Below are positions 1-9,225 of a stretch of DNA of 64,000 nt, piece by piece. Positions within the stretch are counted from its first letter, which is position 1, and each line of letters opens with the position of its first letter. The notes beneath the pieces were generated by a model that saw only the letters and a list, made by a program, of their open reading frames with translations, was not told where the DNA came from and searched no databases. A program made the translations under genes and the position numbers. The DNA is from Phycisphaeraceae bacterium (lineage in GTDB: Bacteria > Planctomycetota > Phycisphaerae > Phycisphaerales > SM1A02), in assembly GCA_015709595.1 (NCBI GenBank), contig CP054178.1, forward strand, positions 1,426,001 to 1,490,000, in the 5' to 3' direction.

Positions 1-122
1 GTAGTGGTACAGTGACCGATGTCGAGCGATCAGTCGGCAGCCAACCCCCGGAATCCGGATATTCGGAACGGTGACGAGGATCAAAAGCGAGAACCGAGAA
101 CTCCCCAGAACTTGACGCCGCC

Positions 123-533
123 ATGCCCGACCACCCCGCCATCAACGACACCGAGTGGGACATCCTCTCGGAACTCTGGACCGTCGAGCGCGCCACCGCT
201 CGCGAGCTGGCCGACCGGCTGAGGGCGTCGCGCGGCTGGGCCTATTCCACCGTCAAGACCATGCTGGACCGCATGGTGAAGAAAGGGCTGGTCCACGCCC
301 GGCAGGTGGGCAACGTGTGGGAGTACACCCCCGCCGTGCAGCCCGACACCGCCCGCCGCGGCGCGTGGAGGCGCTTTGTGGATGCGGCGTTCGGCGGCGC
401 AATGGCCCCGGCGCTGGAGTTCATCGCCACCGATGCGCGGCTGACCAGGTCGCAACGCGAGAAGCTTCGCCGCCTGCTGGATGAGGGCGCGTCCACGTCC
501 GCCCGCGACCGATTGGGAGATCAGCAGCCATGA
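123..533 (+). CDS. blaI: BlaI/MecI/CopY-family transcriptional repressor
   Basis: This 136-residue protein has the compact winged-helix fold of BlaI/MecI repressors. Residues 8-70 carry the expected pattern: EWDIL near the start, ATARELADRL in the second helix and a recognition helix around AYSTVKTMLDRMVKKG, followed by the wing. The shorter C-terminal part would be the dimerisation and cleavage region. Its stop codon overlaps the start of the M56 peptidase gene by four bases (ATGA), so the two are translationally coupled. By family knowledge the repressor binds its own promoter and is inactivated after the membrane peptidase is triggered. No clear operator dyad was seen in the 122 bases upstream. 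Confidence 0.93.
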   Translation: MPDHPAINDTEWDILSELWTVERATARELADRLRASRGWAYSTVKTMLDRMVKKGLVHARQVGNVWEYTPAVQPDTARRGAWRRFVDAAFGGAMAPALEFIATDARLTRSQREKLRRLLDEGASTSARDRLGDQQP

Positions 534-2824
534 ACACGATCATCACCCGGCTCAACGACTCGGGCGATTCCATGCTCGGATGGATCCTGTGGATGAACCT
601 GTGGACGCTGGCGATCCTGCTCGTCGTCATCCTGCTGGACCACGCGCTGGCCCGCCGCGTCGAGGCGCGATGGCGCGTGCTGCTGTACGCCGCCATCGTG
701 CTGCGGCTCGCCCTGCCCGCCATGCTTGAAACGCCGGTGGGCGTGTGGAGCGCGGCTCCGCCTCCTCCGATCGCCGCGGGTGCGGTGCTCGGCGCACCGG
801 TCCTTGTGCATGAATCGGGCTTCGACTTCGATGGCGATGCCGTCAAGTTTGGCGCTCCATCCAACGGCGCGGCTGATCGTCCGACCGTTCGCATCGTCGC
901 CATCGCGCCAGTCGTCTGGGTGAGCGCATCGTTGCTGCTGCTGGGGCTGTGGGTCGCCTCGCGGCGTCGTCTGGCGACACGGCTCGCGGGCGCGCTCCCG
1001 GCGCGACAGTCGATCGCTCGGCTCGCACCGGGCGACCGCATCGTGGAACACCCGCACCTCGGTCCGGCGGTGGCAGGCGTGCTGCGCCCCGTGATCGTAC
1101 TGCCACGCGACCTGGCCGAAGAAAGCGAGCAGGACATGAACGCACTGAGAACCCTGCACTGGATCATTCGTCACGAATCCGCCCACGTGTCGCGACGCGA
1201 TCAGATGGTGGCGGCGGGGATGCAGATGCTCACCATCCTCTGCTGGCCGATCATCGCCCTGTGGGTCGCCGCTCACCGCGTGCGCCGGCTGATGGAGCAG
1301 GCGTGCGATGACCGCGCGCTTGCCGGCGCGAGTGTTGCCGAGCGCCGCGCCTACGGCGAGACGCTGCTCACCATGGCCTCTCGCGCGCCGCGAGCGGGGC
1401 GGGGCGGGGCGGCCGTGCTGGCGAACATCGGCCTGCTCGGTCACGCCCACGCCGGGCTGCGCGGCCGCCTGCGGGCGCTGACGAACCCGGTGGGGCGTCG
1501 CTGGCCCGCGTGGGTGCAGATCGCCGGTCTGGTCGCCGCGCTGCCGGTGCTGGTAGCGGGGGCCTCGGTGCAGGCCGCGCCGCCGCGGAAGGCGCCGGCT
1601 CAGATCACGCCCGCGAACGCACCCGCGGAACTCGACATCACCATTCGCGTCTTCAAGTCATGGCCGAAACATCCCAAGACGACATTCGACATCGCGCAGC
1701 GCGCAGGCGAGACCCCGCCGACGTCTGAGAAGCCCGACCCCAAGGCGCACGTCATGTCCGCCGAGGAGTACGCGGCCTACCTGACGCTCATTCAGGAGAA
1801 CCCGGGCGCGTTCCTCATCACCTCGCCGCGCGTGCGCACGTCTTCCGGCCAGTCGGCCAGCATTCGGGTGGGGCAGGATGATGACCAGGGCGCGGCGAAG
1901 GACGGCCTGGTGCTGGAAGTGACGCCCGTGCTGCGTTCCGACGGCGCGCTGTCGCTGGACGCCGCGTACCGCGCCTTCGGGCTGCCCACGCAGCCGCCCG
2001 CCTCGAACTTCGGCGACGGCGATGAAATTCACGCGCGCCTGAAGGGGGTCGAACTTGAGAATGGCGAGACCATCTTCGCGCTTGCGACCGGCTACATTGG
2101 CGCGCCCATGCATCTGGTGGCGATCACGGTGAACGTGGTTTCTCGGGGCGCCGGTCACGCGGTCCAGCCGCCCGCCCCCGCCGCACCAGACCAGCCCGAG
2201 GGTGAGCGTTTCGACCCAGGGGACGGCGTGTATCCGCAGATTCAGTTCCTTGCCTTCGCGCGCGACCTGAGCGTACCGCCCCGGCTCGATCAGGTGGTGC
2301 CCGACGCCGCGCGGCTGGACGTGAAACTCACTGATGCCGAGGCGGGCTTCTCCACCGTCACGCAGGTGTTCATGCTCTCGAAGGAACAGGAGAGGACGCT
2401 CCTTGACTGGCTGAGCCGCAACAGCCGCGAAACGCGGATGGGCAACAAGAACGGCGTGGCCATCACCCCGCCCGGCCAGTGGTCGGGTCTGCACGTGCGC
2501 CCCCGGCGCGTGGATGGGCGCGACCAGCCCGGCTTCAGCGTGCGCGTGCTGGGGCGCATCGAGGGCGAGCAGGTCGTGCTGGCGGCGGTGTACGAGGAGG
2601 AGATCCGCGAAGCGGGCGTGGCGGACCCGGAGAAAGCCCTCGCCCTGCCCACGGGCGCTCGCCTGGTCGGTCGCCTGACGCTGTCTGAAGGGCAGGCCTG
2701 CGCCATCGCGATCCCCGCGACCAGCCGCTCCCCGGCGCGGGTGCTGGTGATCCGTGCCGAGATTCTGCGCAGCGTGAACGACTGGCCCTTCCAGCGCGCC
2801 ACCGGCCTGGGCGTGCCTCAGTGA
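530..2824 (+). CDS. M56 (BlaR1-type) membrane metallopeptidase with secretin-like C-terminal region
   Basis: This is a 764-residue membrane protein. Hydrophobic helices occupy roughly residues 14-35, 44-65 and 120-140. The zinc motif HESAH lies at 215-219, followed by a helix pair and the family's second acidic segment EQACDDRAL near 260. A further hydrophobic segment at about 330-350 precedes some 400 residues of non-membrane sequence. That part lacks the penicillin-binding sensor domain of true BlaR1. Instead, residues about 400-545 read like a secretin core (SPRV, then a VG strand, then LEVTPVLRSDGALSL). It overlaps blaI by four bases. The M56 assignment is firm and the secretin resemblance is by eye. 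What it senses is unknown; beta-lactams are not implied. Confidence 0.85.
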   Translation: MNTIITRLNDSGDSMLGWILWMNLWTLAILLVVILLDHALARRVEARWRVLLYAAIVLRLALPAMLETPVGVWSAAPPPPIAAGAVLGAPVLVHESGFDFDGDAVKFGAPSNGAADRPTVRIVAIAPVVWVSASLLLLGLWVASRRRLATRLAGALPARQSIARLAPGDRIVEHPHLGPAVAGVLRPVIVLPRDLAEESEQDMNALRTLHWIIRHESAHVSRRDQMVAAGMQMLTILCWPIIALWVAAHRVRRLMEQACDDRALAGASVAERRAYGETLLTMASRAPRAGRGGAAVLANIGLLGHAHAGLRGRLRALTNPVGRRWPAWVQIAGLVAALPVLVAGASVQAAPPRKAPAQITPANAPAELDITIRVFKSWPKHPKTTFDIAQRAGETPPTSEKPDPKAHVMSAEEYAAYLTLIQENPGAFLITSPRVRTSSGQSASIRVGQDDDQGAAKDGLVLEVTPVLRSDGALSLDAAYRAFGLPTQPPASNFGDGDEIHARLKGVELENGETIFALATGYIGAPMHLVAITVNVVSRGAGHAVQPPAPAAPDQPEGERFDPGDGVYPQIQFLAFARDLSVPPRLDQVVPDAARLDVKLTDAEAGFSTVTQVFMLSKEQERTLLDWLSRNSRETRMGNKNGVAITPPGQWSGLHVRPRRVDGRDQPGFSVRVLGRIEGEQVVLAAVYEEEIREAGVADPEKALALPTGARLVGRLTLSEGQACAIAIPATSRSPARVLVIRAEILRSVNDWPFQRATGLGVPQ

Positions 2825-2979
2825 CCATCTGGTCCACATGGACACGCAGGACGATGGCGCGTGACGGTGACACCGCCCGGGCCGCTTCCTCACGGTCGCG
2901 GCTCTCTCGAAAGCACCCGCCCCCTTCTTTGCCGGATCGTTGATCGTCTCACCGCGTCGATCCCGTATCATGCGCACGC

Positions 2980-3417
2980 ATGACCGACGCCAGCATCCAT
3001 TCCGCCCGTGCGCCCGAGCCGGTGGGCGCCTACCCGCACGCCCGGCGGGTCGGCGATCTGCTGTTCCTCTCCGGCGTCGGACCGCGCCGGCGCGGGTCGA
3101 AGGACATCCCCGGCGTGCGGCTCGATGCAAGCGGCCGGATGATCGACTACGACGTCGAGCAGCAATGCCGCGCCTGCTTCGACAACGTCCGGTTCATCCT
3201 GGAGGAGGCGGGATCGAAGTGGGAGAACATCGTCGATGTGCTGGCGTTTCTGACCGACATGAAGCGCGACTTCGCGGTCTACAACCGCGTCTACGCCGAG
3301 TACTTCGCCGGTCCGGGCAAGCCCAACCCCACGCGCACCACGATCGAGGTGGGCGCCCTGCCGCAGGGCGGCAACGCGCCGATCGCGGTGGAGGTGAAGG
3401 TGGTGGCGACGGTGTAA
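2980..3417 (+). CDS. RidA/YjgF/YER057c/UK114 family protein
   Basis: At 145 residues this is slightly longer than the usual RidA length of about 130. It carries the family pattern: PVGAYPHARRVGDLLFLSG near the N-terminus, CFDNVRFILEEAG in the middle, and a closing segment with the signature Arg in PNPTRTTIEVGALP. RidA proteins form trimers that hydrolyse reactive imine/enamine intermediates such as 2-aminoacrylate. The insertion GPRRRGSKDIPGVRLDASGR between strands 2 and 3 resembles the 2-aminomuconate-deaminase-like subgroup, so the substrate may differ from RidA proper. The gene is free-standing, 155 bases after the M56 gene, and the intervening DNA carries a copy of the GCGACCGTGAGG repeat. 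Confidence 0.88.
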   Translation: MTDASIHSARAPEPVGAYPHARRVGDLLFLSGVGPRRRGSKDIPGVRLDASGRMIDYDVEQQCRACFDNVRFILEEAGSKWENIVDVLAFLTDMKRDFAVYNRVYAEYFAGPGKPNPTRTTIEVGALPQGGNAPIAVEVKVVATV

Positions 3418-3473
3418 TGCCGCGGAACGGGCGACGCCTCGATCCCTCGCTCCCTTCCCGACTACACTCGATC

Positions 3474-3950
<477 letters not shown>

Positions 3951-3966
3951 TTCGGGAGTTCCGCGC

Positions 3967-5196
3967 ATGCGGGCGCGCCTCGTCGCCATCATCACGCCGC
4001 TGCTGACCGCGCTGTCGGTCGTCGCCGGGTGTGGTCGCGGCTGGTCGGGTGAGATCATCCGGTTCACGGGCGAGCCCTCGTTCCCTTCCGCCGAGGCGTG
4101 GCCCGCCCGCATCGACCCGAGCAACCCGCCGAACGGGGCGGCGGGACTGGCGATGACGCCCGCCCGCCCGTTCCGCGGACCGACCGATCTGGAAGTAACG
4201 TACCTGGGCGCGTCCGGCGTCGGGCAGCTCTTCGAGTACCGCCACGACTCGCTGGGCGAGGGGCGCTGGTTCGTCTTCCGCTCGATCCGTGATTCCGGCG
4301 CGATGGTGTACACGCTCGAACCATCCGACTCCGATCCGGCGAAGACCGCGTTCGTGCGGGTGGTGGACGCGAGGCCCGAGTACGTCGAGTCCGTCACGCC
4401 GCTGCGTCTGCTTGAGCCCACGCGGGCGGGTGAGCCGCGCGGGCTGATCGTGTACCACGCCAGTCTGGGGGGCGCGACCGAGTATGAATGGCGATTCCTC
4501 AGCGGGTTGCGCAAGCGCGGATGGCGCATCCTGGCGGTGGCGCCCGAGAACGACCTGATGCGCGTCTTCGCGCGGTTCACCGCGACGCTGGACGGGGAGG
4601 CCGGGTTTCGCGCCTTCGCGGCGGAAATGGCGCGACGGGCCGACCTGGCCCTGGCCGAGCGGGCCTACGCCACCGAGGCCGCCCTTGGCTGGCTGAGCGA
4701 GCGCCACCCGGAGATAACCGCCGGTCCGGTCGTGCTCGTGGGCGTCAGCGCCGGGGCCATCGCGCTGCCCGCGACGGCGGCGCGTCTGGGGGGCAGGGGA
4801 GACCGCGTGGACGCGGCGGTGCTCATCATCGGCGGCGCCAACCTCATGGTCATGTTCGATCGATCGTCCATGATCAACTTCCGACGCCAGATCGAGCGCA
4901 AGGCCACCCGCGACCTCATGGACCTGTACGAGCGCACCCCGGCGTGGTACCTGGAGCACTCGACGCTCGACCCCTGGCACACCGCCGCGGCGCTGCGCGG
5001 CACGCCCACGCTGGTCATCCACGCGACGTTCGACGCCATCGTGCCGGCCCGCACCGGCGACGAACTGTGGCGACGGCTCGGTCGGCCCCAGCGCTGGTCG
5101 CTGCCCTTCGGACACTACGGCGCCATCTGGTGGCTTCCCAACCTGTCGGGCGACGTGTCGCGATGGCTGGAGCGCGTGGTCGGCGCATCACAATGA
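3967..5196 (+). CDS. Lipoprotein alpha/beta hydrolase
   Basis: The 409-residue product begins with a lipoprotein signal peptide: a basic start, a hydrophobic core and a lipobox ending VAGC at about residue 21. The mature part looks like an alpha/beta hydrolase. The nucleophile elbow GVSAG is at 259-263 (Ser261), a probable acid is Asp356 in TFDAIVP, and the probable catalytic His is near 383 in FGHYGAIWW. Between residues 40 and 150 lies an N-terminal region without a recognised motif. It is expected to be anchored in the inner or outer membrane facing the periplasm. Whether it is an esterase, lipase or peptidase cannot be said. The neighbouring kinase gene converges on it from the minus strand. 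Confidence 0.78.
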   Translation: MRARLVAIITPLLTALSVVAGCGRGWSGEIIRFTGEPSFPSAEAWPARIDPSNPPNGAAGLAMTPARPFRGPTDLEVTYLGASGVGQLFEYRHDSLGEGRWFVFRSIRDSGAMVYTLEPSDSDPAKTAFVRVVDARPEYVESVTPLRLLEPTRAGEPRGLIVYHASLGGATEYEWRFLSGLRKRGWRILAVAPENDLMRVFARFTATLDGEAGFRAFAAEMARRADLALAERAYATEAALGWLSERHPEITAGPVVLVGVSAGAIALPATAARLGGRGDRVDAAVLIIGGANLMVMFDRSSMINFRRQIERKATRDLMDLYERTPAWYLEHSTLDPWHTAAALRGTPTLVIHATFDAIVPARTGDELWRRLGRPQRWSLPFGHYGAIWWLPNLSGDVSRWLERVVGASQ

Positions 5197-5242
5197 GCGT
5201 GGAGCGGTGCCGGGTGGGCGCGGCGCTCCGCGTCACGCCTCG

Positions 5243-8170
5243 TCACGGCGACTCGCCGATCGTCTCGCCCACCTCATCCGCCTCGAACACCACCGCGGCG
5301 AGGCGTTCGTGCGCCGGCTGCTCGCCCGGTCCGGCGGTCAGGTACACCACCGCGATCAGGTTGAACTCGTCCAGCACGGGGGCCAGCCGCGTCTTGAGCG
5401 CGTCAGCGGCCCACCACGGGGTCAGCCCGATGGCGGCGCGGGCGCGGGCGTCGGCCTCGGGGTCGTCGACGATCTCAAAGCCGCGTTCCGCGTAGAAGGC
5501 GTGGAGCTTCGCCACCTGGGCGATCACGTCGGCGTGGGCGATCGTGGGGTGATTGTTGACGATGAGCATGCGCCCCCCGGCGGCCCTGGGAAGCGGCGGG
5601 CTGGCGGCGCGGACATCCGCGATGGCGCCTCCGCCGCGCACGTGGACGTGAACCTTGACGAACGAGGAATCGAGAGGATCGGGGTTGGAGCGTTCGATCC
5701 ACACCGCCGCCCGCGCCTGCTGGGCCGCCAGAATCTGATCGAGCTGCGCGCCGGCCTGCGTGTTGCCCGACATCGCCTTGTTGCGGAAGAGGTTGCGGAT
5801 CAGGTTCGAGGTGGAGGTATTCTGCACGATGGAGTTCGGCTCGCCCACGACCTCGCGGATGCGCCGGTACGTGTCGTCGGAGAGCTTGGTGGTGTCGGGC
5901 CGGGGGTCGTCGTTCACCAGCAGCACGCGCAGCCAGGCGGCGTCGCCGGTGTCGCGTCGGCGCTCGCGGGCGCCGTCGGTGGTGGAGCGCACCAGGGTGA
6001 TCTCGGTGTTCCGCGCGCCCTTGCCTCGCACGTGAAGCAGCCCGAACACGTTGTGGCGGGCCATGAGGGTCTCGAGCGCCTGGTCGGTTTCGCCGCGCTG
6101 ACGGTTCCGCCACCAGTCATCAAGCGCTACGGCGAAGAGGGCGTTGGTCTGGGCGTCCGCCTCGTACACGTCGTAGCCCATGCGGCGGTGTTCTTCCTTC
6201 GCCTGGTCGATGCGGCGGCGCACGGCGGGGTCGTCGGGTGAGGCGTGCCCGTTGACCACGAGCACGGGCGGACCGGCGTCCACCCCGCCCACCTGCACCA
6301 GCCCGCGATCGGATCGGCCGACCACGTTGAACGCGACGATCGCCACCACGGCCAGCATGCCCATGCCGAAGAGCATCATCATCGGGCCCGGCTGCTTCTC
6401 GCCCACGGCGCGCAGCGTGCCGAAGGCCGCCTTGGAGTGCTGCGCGGCGTGTCGGCGCTTCGCCACGCGATCACGGGCGGACCTGAGCTGCTCCTGGGCC
6501 GGACGATTGGGTCTGTACGCCCCCGCCTGCGGCGTGAACGCCGCCACGCGGACCGCATCAGGCGCCGCGCCGGCGGGTCGATGACCGGAGGCGTCGCCCG
6601 CGTCTTCCACTTCGTACGCGCCCGTCCACCAGTTGGTCACGCGCAAGCGCGGTCGGCGCGTGCGGTTCTTGGCGCCGGGAATCGGGTTTCCATCGGCGTC
6701 GAGATGAAGGCGACCGACCTGGGCGAAGCCGCCGTCCGGTCCGACGCCCGCGGCGACGCCGAAGCCGGCCACCGATGCCGCCGCGCCGCCTGCCGCCCCC
6801 GGCGAACCCGCGGCGTACACCGGCTCGGGCATCGACACGGGCGTGGCGGGAATCTCCGCGCCCTTCATCGACGGCAGATCGACCGGCTTGATCTTCCACG
6901 GGTCGCTCGACTCGCGCACGAACTGCAGGTCGGCGAGCATGGCGTTGGCCGAGGCGTAGCGCTGGTGATACTCGGCCATGGCGCGCCGGATGATCCAGCG
7001 CAGGGCCTCCGGGCTCTTCTTGTGGAACGCGCTGAGCGCCCCGTGCGCCGGGAAGGTGTTCTCGAGCATGAAGTACAGCACCGCGCCGGCGGCGTAGATG
7101 TCGAAGCGCGCCCCATCCACCTGGTGCACCTTCACGCCGCGCAGCGCCTGGCGGACCATCTCCGGATCGCGGAAGTACTCGGTGCCGTGCGTGGTCAGCG
7201 TCATGGCGCTGTGCAGGGCGGTGACCAGCCCCAGGTCCACCACGTGGGCCCGCCCGTTGTGAACGATGATGTTCTCGGGCTTCACGTCCTTGTGCCAGAA
7301 GCCGCCCTGGTGGTACGCCGCCAGCGTGGCCAGCAGGTCGCTGAGGTAGCCCATCGTCTCATCGAGTTGCCGTCCGGACAGCCCGGAGCCGTCGCCGCGG
7401 GCGTGCAGCTCGCGGGCCACCACGCTCAGGTGATCGCCGGGGATGTAGGGCATCACGTAGTGGAAGCGGCTCTCGGTCATCGCGTGCTCGATGACGTGGC
7501 CCAGTTTCTTGGCGCACTCGAGCGCGCGGCTCTCGCGAACGATCTGCGGCAGCGAAGAGCCGTCCGACAGCGCGAACGACTTGATGACCACGCGGTCGGG
7601 GATGTTCGGAATGGCCGCCCGCTTCTCGGGGCTTGGCTCGGCGACGTACAGCTTGCCGCCCGACCCGCCGCCGGCGAGCGAGCCGACGATGGTGTAGCCG
7701 TCGAACTGGCCTGTCCGTCGCGTGGGCCTGTCGCGTCCCGGGGCGGCTTCCATGGCCTCGGGGATCCGCTGCTCGAAGCCCTCGAGCAGGCCGTCGAGGA
7801 AGAACAGACGCAGGGGACGGCGCACGACGATGCGGTAGAGGCAGCCGCCGCCGATCTTGCACTCGCGCGTGGCGGACGAGGCGAAGTGGCCCGCCGCGGA
7901 CCACCGGCCGATCACCACGTTCAGGATCGAGAGCACCCCGAAGACCAGGAACACCGGGATGCCGCCCACGAAGCGGATGGCGTCGCCGATGACGCCGAAG
8001 ATGAACTCGAAGATGTGGCGGATCAGGTAGCCGATGCCCTGAAACACCCCGCCGATGGCCCAGCCAAGCCCGCGGAAGACCGGCACCAGCACGAAGATGA
8101 TGACCAGCACGCCCACCACGACCCCGAGCAGGGTGGCCAGAAGGGCGAACAGCGGGGTTTCGAAGAACAT
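5243..8170 (-). CDS. Membrane Ser/Thr protein kinase with duplicated C-terminal sensor domain
   Basis: This is a 975-residue protein. Two hydrophobic stretches lie within the first 95 residues, then a kinase domain spans about 150-420. The glycine loop is rich but atypical (GSLAGGGSGG), the ATP lysine lies in VVIKSF, the catalytic loop is HKDVKPEN near 295 (Lys replaces the usual Arg of HRD), and the metal motif is DLGL rather than DFG. A transmembrane helix at about 597-617 separates it from a C-terminal region with two related blocks, one starting VLVVNGH and the other MLIVNNH, each ending in a WW pair. It follows the sigma-factor gene by 60 bases on the same strand. It probably signals to that sigma factor or a linked partner. 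Confidence 0.85.
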   Translation of the reverse strand: MFFETPLFALLATLLGVVVGVLVIIFVLVPVFRGLGWAIGGVFQGIGYLIRHIFEFIFGVIGDAIRFVGGIPVFLVFGVLSILNVVIGRWSAAGHFASSATRECKIGGGCLYRIVVRRPLRLFFLDGLLEGFEQRIPEAMEAAPGRDRPTRRTGQFDGYTIVGSLAGGGSGGKLYVAEPSPEKRAAIPNIPDRVVIKSFALSDGSSLPQIVRESRALECAKKLGHVIEHAMTESRFHYVMPYIPGDHLSVVARELHARGDGSGLSGRQLDETMGYLSDLLATLAAYHQGGFWHKDVKPENIIVHNGRAHVVDLGLVTALHSAMTLTTHGTEYFRDPEMVRQALRGVKVHQVDGARFDIYAAGAVLYFMLENTFPAHGALSAFHKKSPEALRWIIRRAMAEYHQRYASANAMLADLQFVRESSDPWKIKPVDLPSMKGAEIPATPVSMPEPVYAAGSPGAAGGAAASVAGFGVAAGVGPDGGFAQVGRLHLDADGNPIPGAKNRTRRPRLRVTNWWTGAYEVEDAGDASGHRPAGAAPDAVRVAAFTPQAGAYRPNRPAQEQLRSARDRVAKRRHAAQHSKAAFGTLRAVGEKQPGPMMMLFGMGMLAVVAIVAFNVVGRSDRGLVQVGGVDAGPPVLVVNGHASPDDPAVRRRIDQAKEEHRRMGYDVYEADAQTNALFAVALDDWWRNRQRGETDQALETLMARHNVFGLLHVRGKGARNTEITLVRSTTDGARERRRDTGDAAWLRVLLVNDDPRPDTTKLSDDTYRRIREVVGEPNSIVQNTSTSNLIRNLFRNKAMSGNTQAGAQLDQILAAQQARAAVWIERSNPDPLDSSFVKVHVHVRGGGAIADVRAASPPLPRAAGGRMLIVNNHPTIAHADVIAQVAKLHAFYAERGFEIVDDPEADARARAAIGLTPWWAADALKTRLAPVLDEFNLIAVVYLTAGPGEQPAHERLAAVVFEADEVGETIGESP

Positions 8171-8230
8171 GGCTCAGTCCTCCCAGCGGGCGGCCGCCGC
8201 CTGCCGGGTCAGCCGGCGCGGCCGCGTGTG

Positions 8231-8998
8231 TCAGAAGGATTGGGAAGCGGACTGCCGATCTTCCACCACGAGCCGGGATTGCTGGTGATAAATGTCCGAA
8301 ATCGCCTCGTCGAACAGGGCGTCGTCGCTTCCCAGCCCCGCGCGCTCGGGCTCCGAGGCCTCATCCGCGGTGAAGGAATAGGTGGAAATGGTCTCGGCCA
8401 GGCGGCGCCGCATCATGTCCCGCACCTTCTGCAGATACCGGCTCACGGTCGGCTCGCTGACGCCCAGTTGCTCGGCGACCTCCTTGCCCGGCTTGCCGTC
8501 GAACACCCGCATCCGGTACACCTGAAAGGTCACGAACTCGGCCTCGCTCTCGACCTTGCGGATCGAGGCGTAGACCTTGGCCCGGAAGACGTTGGCCTCG
8601 TAGGCGGCATCGGCCTCCACGGTCGCCGCCTGGGTCATGAAGCGTTCGTCCAGTTCCGCCGGGCGCTTGCCGCCCCCCCGCTTCTGGGCCATGCGGCGGT
8701 CGATTTCATCGCCCAGGGCGTGCTTGGCGATGGAGAGCAGCCAGGTGGAGAATCGAGCCCCGCGCGTGGGGTCGTAGCGGTCGATCGAGTCGGAGAGCGC
8801 CGCGAGGGTCTCCTGCGTCAGATCGCGGACGGTTTCGACGCCGATGCGCCCCTTGCCCCAGCGTGTCAACTGGGCGCGCAGGACCGGGCCGAAGACCTCC
8901 CACAACTCGAACCACGCCGCCTCATCGCGGGCACGGAGCCGCTTGACGAAGTTCGTGGTCAGCGTGTTGAGAGCCGTTCTGGGCTGTTCACTGGCCAT
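8231..8998 (-). CDS. ECF-like RNA polymerase sigma factor
   Basis: The 255-residue product has a sigma-70 region 2, with RDLTQETLAALSDSIDRYDP and ARFSTWLLSIAKHALGDEIDRR, and a region 4 helix-turn-helix, GKEVAEQLGVSEPTVSRYLQKVR. The 60-residue C-terminal extension is acidic and unique. The ATG at 8998 begins MASEQPRT; a longer frame upstream would run through the direct repeat and is unlikely. The membrane kinase gene follows directly. Such sigma-kinase pairs are a known planctomycete theme in which kinase-linked signalling replaces an anti-sigma factor. Target promoters are not visible here. Confidence 0.88.
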   Translation of the reverse strand: MASEQPRTALNTLTTNFVKRLRARDEAAWFELWEVFGPVLRAQLTRWGKGRIGVETVRDLTQETLAALSDSIDRYDPTRGARFSTWLLSIAKHALGDEIDRRMAQKRGGGKRPAELDERFMTQAATVEADAAYEANVFRAKVYASIRKVESEAEFVTFQVYRMRVFDGKPGKEVAEQLGVSEPTVSRYLQKVRDMMRRRLAETISTYSFTADEASEPERAGLGSDDALFDEAISDIYHQQSRLVVEDRQSASQSF

Positions 8999-9052
8999 TC
9001 CGGTCCCTCTGGTGGATTGGGCGCCGAGGACAAACCTCGCCATTCGCCATTC

Positions 9053-9162
9053 ATGGTACGGCGTCCAAACCCGTTCTGATGTCGAATCCCCCTGATTCCG
9101 GGTCATGCCAGCAGGGAAACCGGCGGAAAATGCCCGGCCGGGCTGAAAAAAGCCGCCGCCCC
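9053..9162. repeat. Direct repeat, copy A
   Basis: A 62-base block (9053-9114), about 26 diverged bases, then a 22-base block containing GGCTGAAAAAAGCC (9141-9162) recur in the same order and orientation at 10753-10864. By eye about 5 of 62 positions differ in the first block. Read on the minus strand, four of the five altered positions fall at third codon positions of a frame encoding WHDPE(S/T)GGFDIRTGLDAVP. In this copy the frame stops immediately afterwards. The two copies bracket the two-gene island between them. Confidence 0.85.
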
Positions 9163-9225
9163 TGTACAGGGTGCCGAGTGGACCAAACCGTCCTCAGGCC
9201 GCCGAATTGCGAGGAGATCGTGAAA

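Noticed and set aside
6245-9079. Plus-strand frame of 944 codons
   Set aside because: Antisense to the kinase and sigma genes; its residues follow third-position GC bias of the opposite strand and contain no domain.
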